A DNA stretch of 64,000 nt from Parvibaculum sp039680535 (lineage in GTDB: Bacteria > Pseudomonadota > Alphaproteobacteria > Parvibaculales > Parvibaculaceae): contig NZ_JBDKSS010000014.1 of NCBI RefSeq assembly GCF_039680535.1, positions 62,001 to 126,000 on the forward strand, given 5' to 3'. The notes below the pieces were generated by a model. That model searched no databases. It was given only the letters and a program-made list of their open reading frames with translations, and was not told where the DNA came from. Every line of letters starts with the position of its first letter. Position 1 is the stretch's first letter. This document shows, piece by piece, positions 17,580 through 26,134 of this stretch. Position numbers and translations under genes: made by a program.

Positions 17580-18248
17580 TCAAGATTCCTTGGCCACGCC
17601 TTCGACCAGCGGGACGAATCGCACGGGCATGAGTTCCTCGCGTCTCACACCTTCCTCTGTCCGCTCGATCCGCACAAGGTGCTGCTCGCCGCGTCCGCCG
17701 GGCGCGCCGACCGGAACGATCATGAGGCCGCCGGGTTTCAGCTGCTCGACGAGCTTCGGCGGAACCGACGGCGCAGCCGCGGTGACGATGATTCGATCGA
17801 AGGGCGCCTGCTCTATCCAGCCTTCATTGCCGTCGCCGGCCTTGGCCGTGATGTTGTGGAGATGCAGATCCTCGAAACGCCGCACGGCGTCGCGCAACAG
17901 GGTGCGATAGCGCTCGATCGTGTAGACGCGGCGGCAGAGCTTTGAAAGCACGGCGGCCTGATAGCCGGAGCCCGTGCCGACTTCGAGCACCTTCATCCGG
18001 TCGCCCACCTGCAACTGCTCGGTCATATAGGCGACGATGAAGGGCTGGCTGATCGTCTGCCCACACTCGATGGGCAGCGCATGGTCCTCATAGGCCTGCT
18101 TGCGGAACGAGGCGTTGATGAAGCTTTCGCGCGGAATGCGCTCAAGCGCGTTCAGCACGCGCTTGTCGCGTATCCCTTGCCTTCTGAGCGCCATGACGAG
18201 CTCGATCTTGCCTTGATCGATGTCGTCCATGGGCGTTTCGTCGCTCAT
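17580..18248 (-). CDS. pcm: Protein-L-isoaspartate O-methyltransferase
   Basis: Pcm methylates isoaspartyl residues in aged proteins so that they can be repaired. The 222-residue protein has the family substrate loop GQTISQPFIVAYM near residue 63 and the AdoMet motif VLEVGTGSGYQAAVL near 90, followed by YTIERY and DRIIVTAAAPSVP. It lies in the order surE-pcm-nlpD, 18 bases after surE. A second, divergent PIMT-like protein is encoded at 41.7-42.3 kb. Confidence 0.96.
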   Translation of the reverse strand: MSDETPMDDIDQGKIELVMALRRQGIRDKRVLNALERIPRESFINASFRKQAYEDHALPIECGQTISQPFIVAYMTEQLQVGDRMKVLEVGTGSGYQAAVLSKLCRRVYTIERYRTLLRDAVRRFEDLHLHNITAKAGDGNEGWIEQAPFDRIIVTAAAPSVPPKLVEQLKPGGLMIVPVGAPGGRGEQHLVRIERTEEGVRREELMPVRFVPLVEGVAKES

Positions 18249-18266
18249 GCCGGTTCCATGTCTCGC

Positions 18267-19064
18267 TCAGAGCTTGCCGAGCGCGGTGACGAGGGCGCTG
18301 CGTGTGCGCGCATGCGTCAGGTTCATATGCAGGGGCGATACCGAGATCATGCCGTTATAGATAGCATGAAGATCGGTGCCCTTGGGTGGATTGCTCAGGA
18401 CGCGCTCGAAGCCCAGCCAGTAATAGGGATTGTTACGGGCGTCGATGCGCTCCTCGACGCGGACGAGCGACTGGTCGCGCTTGCCCTGCGCCGTCACTTC
18501 GATGCCCTTCACGCCGGCGACGGACACATCCGGGAAGTTGATGTTGATGAGCACTTCCTCCGGCCAGCCCGCCTTGACGAGCTTGCGGATGATGCCGGGC
18601 GCGTAATGCTCCGCCGTCGCCCACTTCACCTGATGGCTCTCGCCGAAGCCGAAGGCCTGGCTGAGCGCGATCGAGGGAATGCCGAGCTGCGTGCCCTCCA
18701 TCGCCGCAGCGATCGTGCCCGAATAGGTCACGTCGTCGGCGATGTTCTGGCCGCGATTGATGCCGGAAAGAACGAGGTCCGGCTGCCTGTCCTTGATGAT
18801 GTGGCGAACGGCCATCAGCACGCAGTCGGATGGCGTCCCCTTTACCGCAAATTTGCGCGGATTGAGCTGGCGGACACGGATCGGATTCGCGAGCGACAGG
18901 GAATGTGCCGAACCGCTCTGCTCCTCCTCGGGCGCCGCGACCCACACATCGTCGGACAGCTCCTGCGCGATGCGCGTCAGGACCTGCAGGCCCGGCGCAT
19001 GAATGCCGTCGTCATTGGTGACGAGAATGCGGGGGCCGTTCTTCGCGGCAGCCTTTTTAGCCAT
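18267..19064 (-). CDS. surE: 5'/3'-nucleotidase SurE
   Basis: SurE dephosphorylates nucleoside monophosphates and is linked to stationary-phase survival. In 265 residues the N-terminal motif ILVTNDDGIHAPGL (residues 13-26) gives the metal-binding Asp pair, AAPEEEQSGSAHSLS carries the conserved Ser, and LVLSGINRGQNIADDVTYSGTIAAAMEG-type residues complete the site. Its start overlaps the end of serS by eight bases, so the two are translationally coupled. Confidence 0.96.
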   Translation of the reverse strand: MAKKAAAKNGPRILVTNDDGIHAPGLQVLTRIAQELSDDVWVAAPEEEQSGSAHSLSLANPIRVRQLNPRKFAVKGTPSDCVLMAVRHIIKDRQPDLVLSGINRGQNIADDVTYSGTIAAAMEGTQLGIPSIALSQAFGFGESHQVKWATAEHYAPGIIRKLVKAGWPEEVLININFPDVSVAGVKGIEVTAQGKRDQSLVRVEERIDARNNPYYWLGFERVLSNPPKGTDLHAIYNGMISVSPLHMNLTHARTRSALVTALGKL

Positions 19065-20364
19065 GAGCGGAAATCTCTTTCTGTCCGCCCATATAGGGCT
19101 GGAGCACGGCCGGGATGGCGATGGAGCCGTCCGCCTGCTGATAGTTTTCGAGAATGGCCACGAGCGTGCGGCCGACCGCGAGGCCTGAGCCGTTCAGCGT
19201 GTTCACGAAACGCGTGTTCTTGCTGTCCACCGGGCGATAGCGCGCATTCATGCGCCGCGCCTGAAAGTCACCACAGACCGAGCAGGACGAAATCTCGCGG
19301 AACATGTTCTGCCCCGGCAGCCAGACCTCGATGTCATAGGTCTTGCGCGAGGAAAAGCCCATGTCGCCCGTGCAGAGCGTCACGACGCGATAAGGAAGCT
19401 CGAGCGCCTTCAGCACGCCTTCAGCGCAGGCGAGCATGCGCTCATGCTCCTCGTCCGCCTGTTCGGGCGTCGTGATCGAAACGAGTTCGACCTTGGAGAA
19501 CTGATGCTGGCGGATAAGGCCGCGCGTGTCGCGACCAGCAGAGCCCGCTTCGGCGCGGAAGCATGGCGTCCAGGCGGTGAGGCGCAGCGGCAGCTCGTCC
19601 TCGGAGAGGATCGACTCGCGCACGAGATTGGTGAGCGAGACTTCGGCGGTCGGGATCAGCCAGTAGCGGTCCTGATCCTCCCTGCTCTGCCCCTTGAAGA
19701 CCGCAAACTGGTCGTCGGCAAACTTCGGAAGCTGCGCCGTGCCGTACATGGTGCTGTCTTTCACCAGCAGCGGCGGATTGACTTCCATATAGCCGAACTC
19801 GCCCGTGTGGAGGTTCAGCATGAAATTGCCGATGGCGCGTTCGAGCCGGGCAAGCTGGCCCTTCAGCACCGCGAAGCGCGCGCCCGAAAGCTTCGCCGCC
19901 GTTTCGAAATCCATGAGGCCGAGGGCTTCGCCGAGGTCGAAATGCTCCTTCGGCGCGAAGTTCATCTCGCGCGGCGTTCCGTGGCGGCGATATTCGACAT
20001 TGGCTGTCTCGTCGGGACCGACGGGAACACTGTCATAGGGAATATTCGGGATGGCGCCGAGTTCGCGCTCGAGCTCGGCATTGATCGCGCGCTCCTCGTC
20101 CTCGCCCGCCTGAATCTTCGCCTTCAGATGGGCGACCTCGTCGAGGAGCTTCTGGGCCAGCGCCTCGTCCTTCTTCGCCTTGGCGGCGCCGATCTGCTTC
20201 GAGGCGTCATTGCGCTGCTGCTGCATCTCCTGCAGCGCGGCAATGGTCTTGCGGCGGCGTTCGTCGATCTCGATCAGCCGCGCCGACTGGGGCGGCAGGC
20301 CGCGTTTGGCCAAGCCGGCGTCGAAGGCCTGAGGATCGTCGCGGATGATCTTGATGTCGTGCAT
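19057..20364 (-). CDS. serS: Seryl-tRNA synthetase
   Basis: SerS charges tRNA-Ser with serine. The 435-residue class II synthetase has an N-terminal coiled-coil arm (about residues 30-105, rich in Lys, Glu and Gln). Motif 2 is FRAEAGSAGRDTRGLIRQHQF and motif 3 ends the protein as NGSGLAVGRTLVAILENYQ. It stands 86 bases after tatC and overlaps surE by eight bases, in the conserved alphaproteobacterial order tatABC-serS-surE-pcm. Confidence 0.97.
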   Translation of the reverse strand: MHDIKIIRDDPQAFDAGLAKRGLPPQSARLIEIDERRRKTIAALQEMQQQRNDASKQIGAAKAKKDEALAQKLLDEVAHLKAKIQAGEDEERAINAELERELGAIPNIPYDSVPVGPDETANVEYRRHGTPREMNFAPKEHFDLGEALGLMDFETAAKLSGARFAVLKGQLARLERAIGNFMLNLHTGEFGYMEVNPPLLVKDSTMYGTAQLPKFADDQFAVFKGQSREDQDRYWLIPTAEVSLTNLVRESILSEDELPLRLTAWTPCFRAEAGSAGRDTRGLIRQHQFSKVELVSITTPEQADEEHERMLACAEGVLKALELPYRVVTLCTGDMGFSSRKTYDIEVWLPGQNMFREISSCSVCGDFQARRMNARYRPVDSKNTRFVNTLNGSGLAVGRTLVAILENYQQADGSIAIPAVLQPYMGGQKEISAHG

Positions 20365-20450
20365 GGAGTCCGTCGCGCATGGGAAGTTCGGGCGGGTTCT
20401 GTATACGCGGAAGGGTTGGGAGCGTCCAGATGAGGCGGCGCCCGGCGCGA

Positions 20451-21257
20451 TCAGGCCCCTTCGGCGGCCTCGGTCTCGTCCGCGCCCTTGGCCTCCGCGA
20501 TCCGCCTGCTCCGCTCGACGAGCTTCACCGCGCCGATCGACAGCAGATAGAGCAGGAATGTCGGTGTGCCGAGGCTCACCTGGCTCAGGAGATCAGGCGG
20601 GGTCAGCACGGCGGCGACCGCGAAGGAAATGACGATCGCATAGCGCCAGCCGGCAATGAGCTGCTTCGACGTCACCATTCCTGCGCGGGCGAGCAGCGTC
20701 AGGATCACCGGAAGCTGGAAGCAGGCGCCGAAGGCGAGAATGAGGCTCATGATGAAGCCCAGATACTCGCTGACGCGCGGCAGAAGCTCGATGGAGGCCT
20801 GTCCGGCGCCGCCCGCCTGCTGCATCGAGGTGAAGTAGTGCATGGCCATCGGCATGATGCCGAAATAGACCAGCGCCGCGCCGACGAGGAAAAGAACGGG
20901 CGTTGCGATCATGAACGGCAGGAAGGCCCGGCGCTCATTCTTGTAGAGGCCCGGCGCGACGAACATGTAGATCTGGGCCGCGATGATCGGGAACGCGAGG
21001 AAGATCGCGCCGAACATGGCGAGCTTCATCTGCGTGAAGAAATATTCCTGCGGCGCCGTGTAGATGAGCTTCACCGGCGTGCCCCCGGCGGCGATTTCAT
21101 AGGGGCGAACGAGAATATTGAAGATATGGGACGCGAAGGTGAAACAGACGCCGAAGGCGATGGCGACGGCCACCAGCGACTTGATGAGCCGCGCCCGCAA
21201 CTCGATGAGGTGATCCATCAATGGCGCGCGGGAGCTTTCGAGTTCGTCTTCGCTCAT
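20451..21257 (-). CDS. tatC: Sec-independent translocase subunit TatC
   Basis: TatC recognises twin-arginine signals together with TatB. Six membrane helices can be drawn in 268 residues. Conserved parts include MDHLIELRARLIKSL at the N terminus and FAFGACFQLPVILTLL in the middle. The start overlaps tatB by four bases (ATGA). At least two Tat substrates are encoded in this window, at 4.35 kb and 15.5 kb. Confidence 0.97.
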   Translation of the reverse strand: MSEDELESSRAPLMDHLIELRARLIKSLVAVAIAFGVCFTFASHIFNILVRPYEIAAGGTPVKLIYTAPQEYFFTQMKLAMFGAIFLAFPIIAAQIYMFVAPGLYKNERRAFLPFMIATPVLFLVGAALVYFGIMPMAMHYFTSMQQAGGAGQASIELLPRVSEYLGFIMSLILAFGACFQLPVILTLLARAGMVTSKQLIAGWRYAIVISFAVAAVLTPPDLLSQVSLGTPTFLLYLLSIGAVKLVERSRRIAEAKGADETEAAEGA

Positions 21258-21697
21258 GCCTGCCCCGTCTCCGATCTGGGCGCGGCAACGGCCTTGTCGC
21301 CGAACTTCGCGATCTCGTCCGCCTCGCGGATGGCATCGGCCATGCCGGGCGCAATGTCGTCAGGCAGCCGGGCGGACACTTCCTCCGGCTTGGCCTCGGT
21401 CGATCCGGTCTCAGGCTCGGCCTTCGGGGCCTGCCCCGCCGTCTCGACCGCTTCGCGGATATCCGCGAGCGGCGCGACGCTCTGGTTGCGAAGCTCGGCG
21501 ACCTGCTTGCGGAGTTCCTCAAGCTCGCTTTCGCGGGCGAGATCCTCGAAGGACTGCTGGAACTCGCGCGCCATCGCCCGCATCTTGCCGACATATCGGC
21601 CGGCGGTGCGCATCACGCGCGGCAGGTCCTTGGGGCCCACGAAGACGAGCGCCAAGACCCCAACCAGCAGCAGTTCGGACCAGCCAATGTCAAACAT
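21254..21697 (-). CDS. tatB: Sec-independent translocase subunit TatB
   Basis: TatB pairs with TatC as the signal-peptide receptor. It begins with the typical MFDIGWSELLLVGVLALVFVGP membrane hairpin and GPKDLP hinge, followed by an amphipathic helix (VMRTAGRYVGKMRAMARE). The C-terminal part is an acidic, Pro/Ala-rich tail expected to be disordered. It lies 44 bases after tatA and overlaps tatC. Confidence 0.95.
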   Translation of the reverse strand: MFDIGWSELLLVGVLALVFVGPKDLPRVMRTAGRYVGKMRAMAREFQQSFEDLARESELEELRKQVAELRNQSVAPLADIREAVETAGQAPKAEPETGSTEAKPEEVSARLPDDIAPGMADAIREADEIAKFGDKAVAAPRSETGQA

Positions 21698-21741
21698 GGG
21701 GGTACCTGCGACGCCTCGAACGGATCGGTCTCACAACCGGG

Positions 21742-21972
21742 TCAGCTGTTGGCGACCTTGTCCTTTGCTTCGGACGCGCTGCCCTGGGTGGCGGTGCCTT
21801 CGATGATCTTGGCATCGGTGGGACGCGCGGGCGGCGTGTCGTCCTCGGCGAGCCCCTTCTTGAAGCTCTTGATACCCTTGGCGACGTCGCCCATCAGGTC
21901 CGAAACCTTGCCGCGGCCGAACAGCAGCACGACGAGGGCGACGACGACGATAACGTGAGTCCAACTCAGCAT
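21742..21972 (-). CDS. tatA: Sec-independent translocase subunit TatA
   Basis: TatA forms the variable-size pore of the Tat system. The 76-residue protein has one short helix (HVIVVVALVVLLFG), the FGRGKVSDLMGDVAKGIKSF amphipathic helix typical of TatA, and a polar tail. It is the first gene of tatABC and stands 244 bases after scpB. That gap contains a 6-bp inverted repeat (TGTGCA/TGCACA, 22167-22189), the only structure I noticed there. Confidence 0.95.
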   Translation of the reverse strand: MLSWTHVIVVVALVVLLFGRGKVSDLMGDVAKGIKSFKKGLAEDDTPPARPTDAKIIEGTATQGSASEAKDKVANS

Positions 21973-22216
21973 CTAACTCTCCCCGTAATGGGTCACAGGC
22001 GCGCCGCCCCTTTCGAGGGAGGCAGGCCGGGGGCGCCAGAGCGCCCCGCTAGGAATATGGGCCTTTCGTCCGCGCATTGCGACCCGCTCCACGTCCCCAC
22101 ATCCCGGAGCGTGAACCGGCGAAACCGAATTAGCCAACGCGACGAGTGTCATATCAGCTCACATTTTGTGCAAGTGAATTTGCTGCACATGCGAGAGGCA
22201 ATCGCGAATTCGGCGG

Positions 22217-23167
22217 CTATTCAGACTCCTCGTCGGCGACATGAGACAGATGCTCGTCCATCGCCGCGCCGTATTCCTCCGCCGGTACATCCTCGAACTC
22301 GCCATCGCCCTCGCCGCCAGTGTCGCTCGGGCTCGGGATGTCGAAGCCGGGCGGCAGGCGGCCGTCGAGCAGGCCGGCGGCCTTGAGCTCGTCGAGACCC
22401 GGCAGGTCGCCCACATTCTCGAGGCCGAAATGCAGGAGGAAGTCCTCCGTCGTGCCATAGGTCACCGGGCGGCCCGGTGTGCGCTTGCGGCCGCGGAGCC
22501 GCACCCAGCCCGTCTCCATCAGCACGTCGATGGTGCCCTTGGAGACGGTCACGCCGCGGATCTCCTCGATCTCGGCGCGGGTCACCGGCTGGTGATAGGC
22601 GATGATCGCCAGCGTCTCCATGGCCGCACGGGAGAGCTTCTTCTGCTCGACTGCCGTGCGTTCCATCAGGAAGGACAGGTCGCTGGCCGTCCTGAACATC
22701 CATTTATTTGCGACACGGATGAGATTTACGCCGCGACTTTCATAAAGTTTCTGAAGATCTTCGATGACCGCCCCAACATCCGTTCCAGCGGGCAGCCGCG
22801 AGGCGAGCGTGTCGATGTCGAGCGGCTCGGCGGCGGCAAACAGCAGAGCCTCAGCCATGCGCATCAGCTGAGCATGGTCCGTAACGTCGATCGGGAAAGC
22901 CACGACGTTGCTTGCGGCCTCATCTTCAGCTTCGCCGTCAGATTCCGGTTCATCTTCCGACTCAACTTCAGCATCGGCATCGATTTCGGCGCTTTCTTCC
23001 TCATCGGAAGCCGCTTCCTCAACTTCAACCAAAAGCTCAGCTTCAACTTCAGACAGAGGCTCATCGCCAGACGACTCGTCGCCGTCAGGGCGCGCATCAT
23101 CTGCAGCCTCCGTCTCGACTTCGGCGGGCTCGATTTCTTCAGATTCGGGGCGCGTTTCTTCTGTCAT
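22217..23167 (-). CDS. scpB: Segregation and condensation protein ScpB with long acidic N-terminal extension
   Basis: ScpB is the winged-helix (kite) subunit of the Smc-ScpAB condensin. The family domain runs from about residue 100 (LMRMAEALLFAAAEPL) to 270, with KLSRAAMETLAIIAYHQPVTRAEIEEIRG as the hallmark region and LLHFGLENVGDLPGL near the end. The first 100 residues are almost entirely Glu, Asp, Ala and Ser and should be disordered; ordinary ScpB proteins lack most of this. The start overlaps scpA by four bases. Confidence 0.93.
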   Translation of the reverse strand: MTEETRPESEEIEPAEVETEAADDARPDGDESSGDEPLSEVEAELLVEVEEAASDEEESAEIDADAEVESEDEPESDGEAEDEAASNVVAFPIDVTDHAQLMRMAEALLFAAAEPLDIDTLASRLPAGTDVGAVIEDLQKLYESRGVNLIRVANKWMFRTASDLSFLMERTAVEQKKLSRAAMETLAIIAYHQPVTRAEIEEIRGVTVSKGTIDVLMETGWVRLRGRKRTPGRPVTYGTTEDFLLHFGLENVGDLPGLDELKAAGLLDGRLPPGFDIPSPSDTGGEGDGEFEDVPAEEYGAAMDEHLSHVADEESE

Positions 23168-24096
23168 TCGCTTGTCTGCTGGTCGCCGGATTCTGCCGGG
23201 GGCGTGGAGTTGGGTTCAGACCTTTTCTGCCGAACGAATAGCGGCTCGTAGGCGGCGGTCTGGCGCAATTCGATATGCCCGTCCTTTGCCAGCACGAGCG
23301 CGGCGCTGAGCGTGCTCGCCATGACCGAGCGGCGCAGTTCGCCGGACATTTCCTCGACCGGCAGATAGGCGTCGATCCGGCCCCAGTCGAACATCATGCC
23401 GAGCATCTGCTCCAGGCGCTTGCGGGCGATCTCGATGGACATGATCGGAAGCCGCTTCGGCTCCCATTTCGTCTCATGCCCCTTGAGCCGCTGGTCCGAA
23501 TAGGACTTGAGAAGATCGTAGAGAGTTCCCTGGTACTGGCTTGTTTTAATGATGCGAACGCCTTCGGGCGCACCGCGCTGAAAGACATGAATGCCAAGCC
23601 GGAGCCGTGCGAACAGCTCGATCGAGGCCTTGCGCATGCCTTCGAGGCGCAAGAGCTGGAAGGCGAGCCGGGCCGCCATTTCGGCGCCGCTCGGGCCCTC
23701 TTCATCTTCGGGTGGCGGCAGCAGCAGGCGCGACTTGAGGTAAGCGAGCCAGGACGCCATGACGAGATAGTCGGCGGCGAGGTCGAGCTCCATGCGCTGC
23801 GCGCGGTTGATGAAGTCGAGATATTGCTCCGCGAGCTTCAGGATCGAGATCTTCGTCAGATCGACCTTCTGATTGCGCGCCAGCGTCAGCAGCACATCGA
23901 GCGGCCCCTCGAAACCTTCGAGGTCGACGATCAGCATCTCGTTCGGATCGAGTTCGGCAGCCGCGATGGGGCGCCCTTCCTCGAAGGCATCGGCGGACGC
24001 GGCTTCGCCTTCCGCGCCATTGCCGGCCGGATGTGCGCTCGGCGTCGCGGCCGGTGTTCCGGCCTCCGCCTCGTCCTGTGTGGGCGCCTCGCTCAT
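23164..24096 (-). CDS. scpA: Segregation and condensation protein ScpA
   Basis: ScpA is the kleisin that bridges Smc heads and binds ScpB. The kleisin N-terminal part is clear at FEGPLDVLLTLARNQKVDL (about residues 60-78), followed by YLDFINRAQRMELDLAADYLVMASWLAYLKSRLLLP. The C-terminal winged helix includes DAYLPVEEMSGELRRSVMASTLSAALVLAKDGHIE-type residues. The first 45 residues are a low-complexity extension. It overlaps scpB by four bases and starts 131 bases after nagZ. Confidence 0.94.
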   Translation of the reverse strand: MSEAPTQDEAEAGTPAATPSAHPAGNGAEGEAASADAFEEGRPIAAAELDPNEMLIVDLEGFEGPLDVLLTLARNQKVDLTKISILKLAEQYLDFINRAQRMELDLAADYLVMASWLAYLKSRLLLPPPEDEEGPSGAEMAARLAFQLLRLEGMRKASIELFARLRLGIHVFQRGAPEGVRIIKTSQYQGTLYDLLKSYSDQRLKGHETKWEPKRLPIMSIEIARKRLEQMLGMMFDWGRIDAYLPVEEMSGELRRSVMASTLSAALVLAKDGHIELRQTAAYEPLFVRQKRSEPNSTPPAESGDQQTSE

Positions 24097-24227
24097 GCCG
24101 CCTATGTCGTTGATCTCGTTTGTCCCGCGTCAGCCTTGCCACATGGCTGACATGAACCGCTTATACCGCGCAGTCCCCGGCCACGGTACCCCGTTTCTCC
24201 GCTTATCCCCAGCCATGAGAAGCCGGA

Positions 24228-25241
24228 TCAGGCCAGCCTGGACAGGAGCTCGTCGAGCCGGGCGACACCCGCCGATTCGTCCAGAGGCGCCGGAGGGGCC
24301 AGCCGCGCCAGGGCAGCGTCTGACCGGGCCAGCGCCTTTCCCGCGAGCGTCGGCGCTTCGGACGCGATGGCGAGCATCTCGTCCATCTTGCCGTTGCAGT
24401 GGAGAACGATGTCGCAGCCCGCCGCGAGGCTCGCCCTGGCACGCTCGGCCAGCGTTCCGGCCAGCGCCTGCATCGACAGGTCGTCGGACATGAGAAAGCC
24501 GTCGAAACCTATGTCCCGACGGATCACCTCGGAAATGACTTTGGCCGAGGTGGTCGCGGGCCTGCCCGCGTCGAGCGCCGTGTAGACGACATGGGCCGTC
24601 ATGGCGAGCGGCATGTCGGCCAGCGCCTTGAAGGGGGCAAAGTCAGTCGCCGCGAGCGCCGCCCGGTCGGCATCGACCACCGGCAGGCTCAGATGGCTGT
24701 CCACGCCCGCCCGTCCATGTCCGGGAATATGCTTGATGACGGGCAGAACGCCGCCCGCGAGAAGCCCCTCTGCGGCGGCGCGGCCAAGGGCGATCACCGG
24801 CTCGGGCGTCAGCCCATAGGCGCGGTCGCCGATGACGTCATGAGCGCCGGGAACAGGCACGTCGAGCACCGGCAGGCAGTCCACATTGATGCCGAGGGCA
24901 TGCAGTTCGGCGGCGATCAGGCGCGCGCCGAGACGGGCCGCCTCGATCCCCAGTTCCTTCGACCGGGTATAAAGCTCGCCAAAGCGCCGCCCTGCCGGAT
25001 AGGCCCGCCAGTGAGGCGGCCTGAGCCGGGCCACGCGTCCGCCTTCCTGATCGATGAGGACGGGAGCATCATGGCCGGCAGCAGCCCGCAATTCGCCAAT
25101 GAGGCGCTTCACCTGTTCAGGCGTCTCGATGTTGCGGGCGAAGATGATGAAGCCCCAGGGCCGGACCTCGGCGAAGAAGCGCTTCTCGGCCTCGGTCAGC
25201 GACAGGCCTTCGCAGCCATAGATCGCCGCAGAGACCGACAT
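24228..25241 (-). CDS. nagZ: Beta-N-acetylhexosaminidase NagZ
   Basis: NagZ removes N-acetylglucosamine from 1,6-anhydro-muropeptides in the cytoplasm during peptidoglycan recycling. The GH3 features are VLIDQEGGRVARLRPP, the catalytic acid/base region KHIPGHGRAGVDSHLSLP (Asp-His dyad) and the nucleophile region FDGFLMSDDLSM. No signal peptide is seen, as expected. I start at the ATG overlapping the preceding stop (TGATG, MSVSAAIYG; 337 aa) rather than 17 codons upstream. It is coupled to the SPOR-domain gene. Confidence 0.94.
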   Translation of the reverse strand: MSVSAAIYGCEGLSLTEAEKRFFAEVRPWGFIIFARNIETPEQVKRLIGELRAAAGHDAPVLIDQEGGRVARLRPPHWRAYPAGRRFGELYTRSKELGIEAARLGARLIAAELHALGINVDCLPVLDVPVPGAHDVIGDRAYGLTPEPVIALGRAAAEGLLAGGVLPVIKHIPGHGRAGVDSHLSLPVVDADRAALAATDFAPFKALADMPLAMTAHVVYTALDAGRPATTSAKVISEVIRRDIGFDGFLMSDDLSMQALAGTLAERARASLAAGCDIVLHCNGKMDEMLAIASEAPTLAGKALARSDAALARLAPPAPLDESAGVARLDELLSRLA

Positions 25242-26134
25242 CACCGGCTCTTCACGAAGCAGGCCTGCCCCTGCGCCTTCAGACTGGCGCAAAGTTCGGC
25301 TGCCTTCGGCTTGTCCATATAGCCGCCACGCAGACGGTAATAGATGCCCTTGGCCCCGAGGTCGGCCCGCTGAATATCGGCAGAGAGGCCCGCCAGCGCG
25401 GGATACTTCTTCTGAAGCTTCTTGAACTCGGCCCGGGCGCTCGGCTCGTCGCGAAAGGCCGCAAGCTGGACGACATAACCGCCCGCGGCAGCCTCCTGCG
25501 CCGGGGCCCCGGCGGTCGCGGGTGGCGTCACCGCAACGGGGGCCGCAGTCGCGGTCGGCGCTGTCCCGGCCGTCGCCTGCGGCTGTGCGGACGCGGCAGG
25601 CGGAACGGCCTGCTGGGCGACCGTGCCAGTCGGCGCCGGTGTAACGGCAGGGGCCGGCGCAGCCCCGGCCGGCGCGGTCGATGCAGCGGGCGAAGACGGC
25701 GCGGCTGGTGCGGGCGATGCGCCTGACGCCGCGGGCGGCGTCGGCTGTTTCATGGCCATGGGCTCTTCGGGGCTCGGCAGCAGATGCTCCGCGCTGCCCT
25801 GCTCGTCCGCCTTTTCGGCTCCCGAGAACCGGTCGTAGACGGTCTTGTCCTGATGCGGGATTTCGATGCCGCCGGGATTGGCCGGCGCCACCTTGATCGG
25901 CGAATCGTCGGCCCGGATGACAGGAGGATTGCCCTGCGCGCCCTGCTTCATCCCCTGCTTGTAGGCGAAGAAGACCACGCCGGCGAAAACCACGATGAGG
26001 GCGATGATGGCGAGCAACACGAGCGGGCGTCGGCCTCCCTCGTCTTCCTCGTCGGTCGCGTCATAGGTGTAGTAATCGTCCTCGTCTTCGTCGGGCTCGT
26101 AACTCAAACCCCGCCCCCGCTCACTGTCCGACAT
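25241..26134 (-). CDS. SPOR-domain membrane protein
   Basis: A bitopic protein of 297 residues that should bind denuded peptidoglycan at the septum. The cytoplasmic N-terminal 35 residues are very acidic. A single helix (LVLLAIIALIVVFAGVVFFAY, written in part) spans about 37-58. A long Pro/Ala/Thr linker (about 120-215) reaches a C-terminal SPOR domain (GGYVVQLAAFRDEPSARAEF onward). It overlaps argS upstream and nagZ downstream by one base each (TGATG), so three genes are read as one unit. Its order between argS and nagZ is common in this class. Confidence 0.9.
   Translation of the reverse strand: MSDSERGRGLSYEPDEDEDDYYTYDATDEEDEGGRRPLVLLAIIALIVVFAGVVFFAYKQGMKQGAQGNPPVIRADDSPIKVAPANPGGIEIPHQDKTVYDRFSGAEKADEQGSAEHLLPSPEEPMAMKQPTPPAASGASPAPAAPSSPAASTAPAGAAPAPAVTPAPTGTVAQQAVPPAASAQPQATAGTAPTATAAPVAVTPPATAGAPAQEAAAGGYVVQLAAFRDEPSARAEFKKLQKKYPALAGLSADIQRADLGAKGIYYRLRGGYMDKPKAAELCASLKAQGQACFVKSR

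Noticed and set aside
22241..23251. A 336-codon frame antisense to scpB
   Set aside because: It arises from the repetitive acidic codons of the ScpB extension read backwards and gives low-complexity Phe/Arg-rich sequence.
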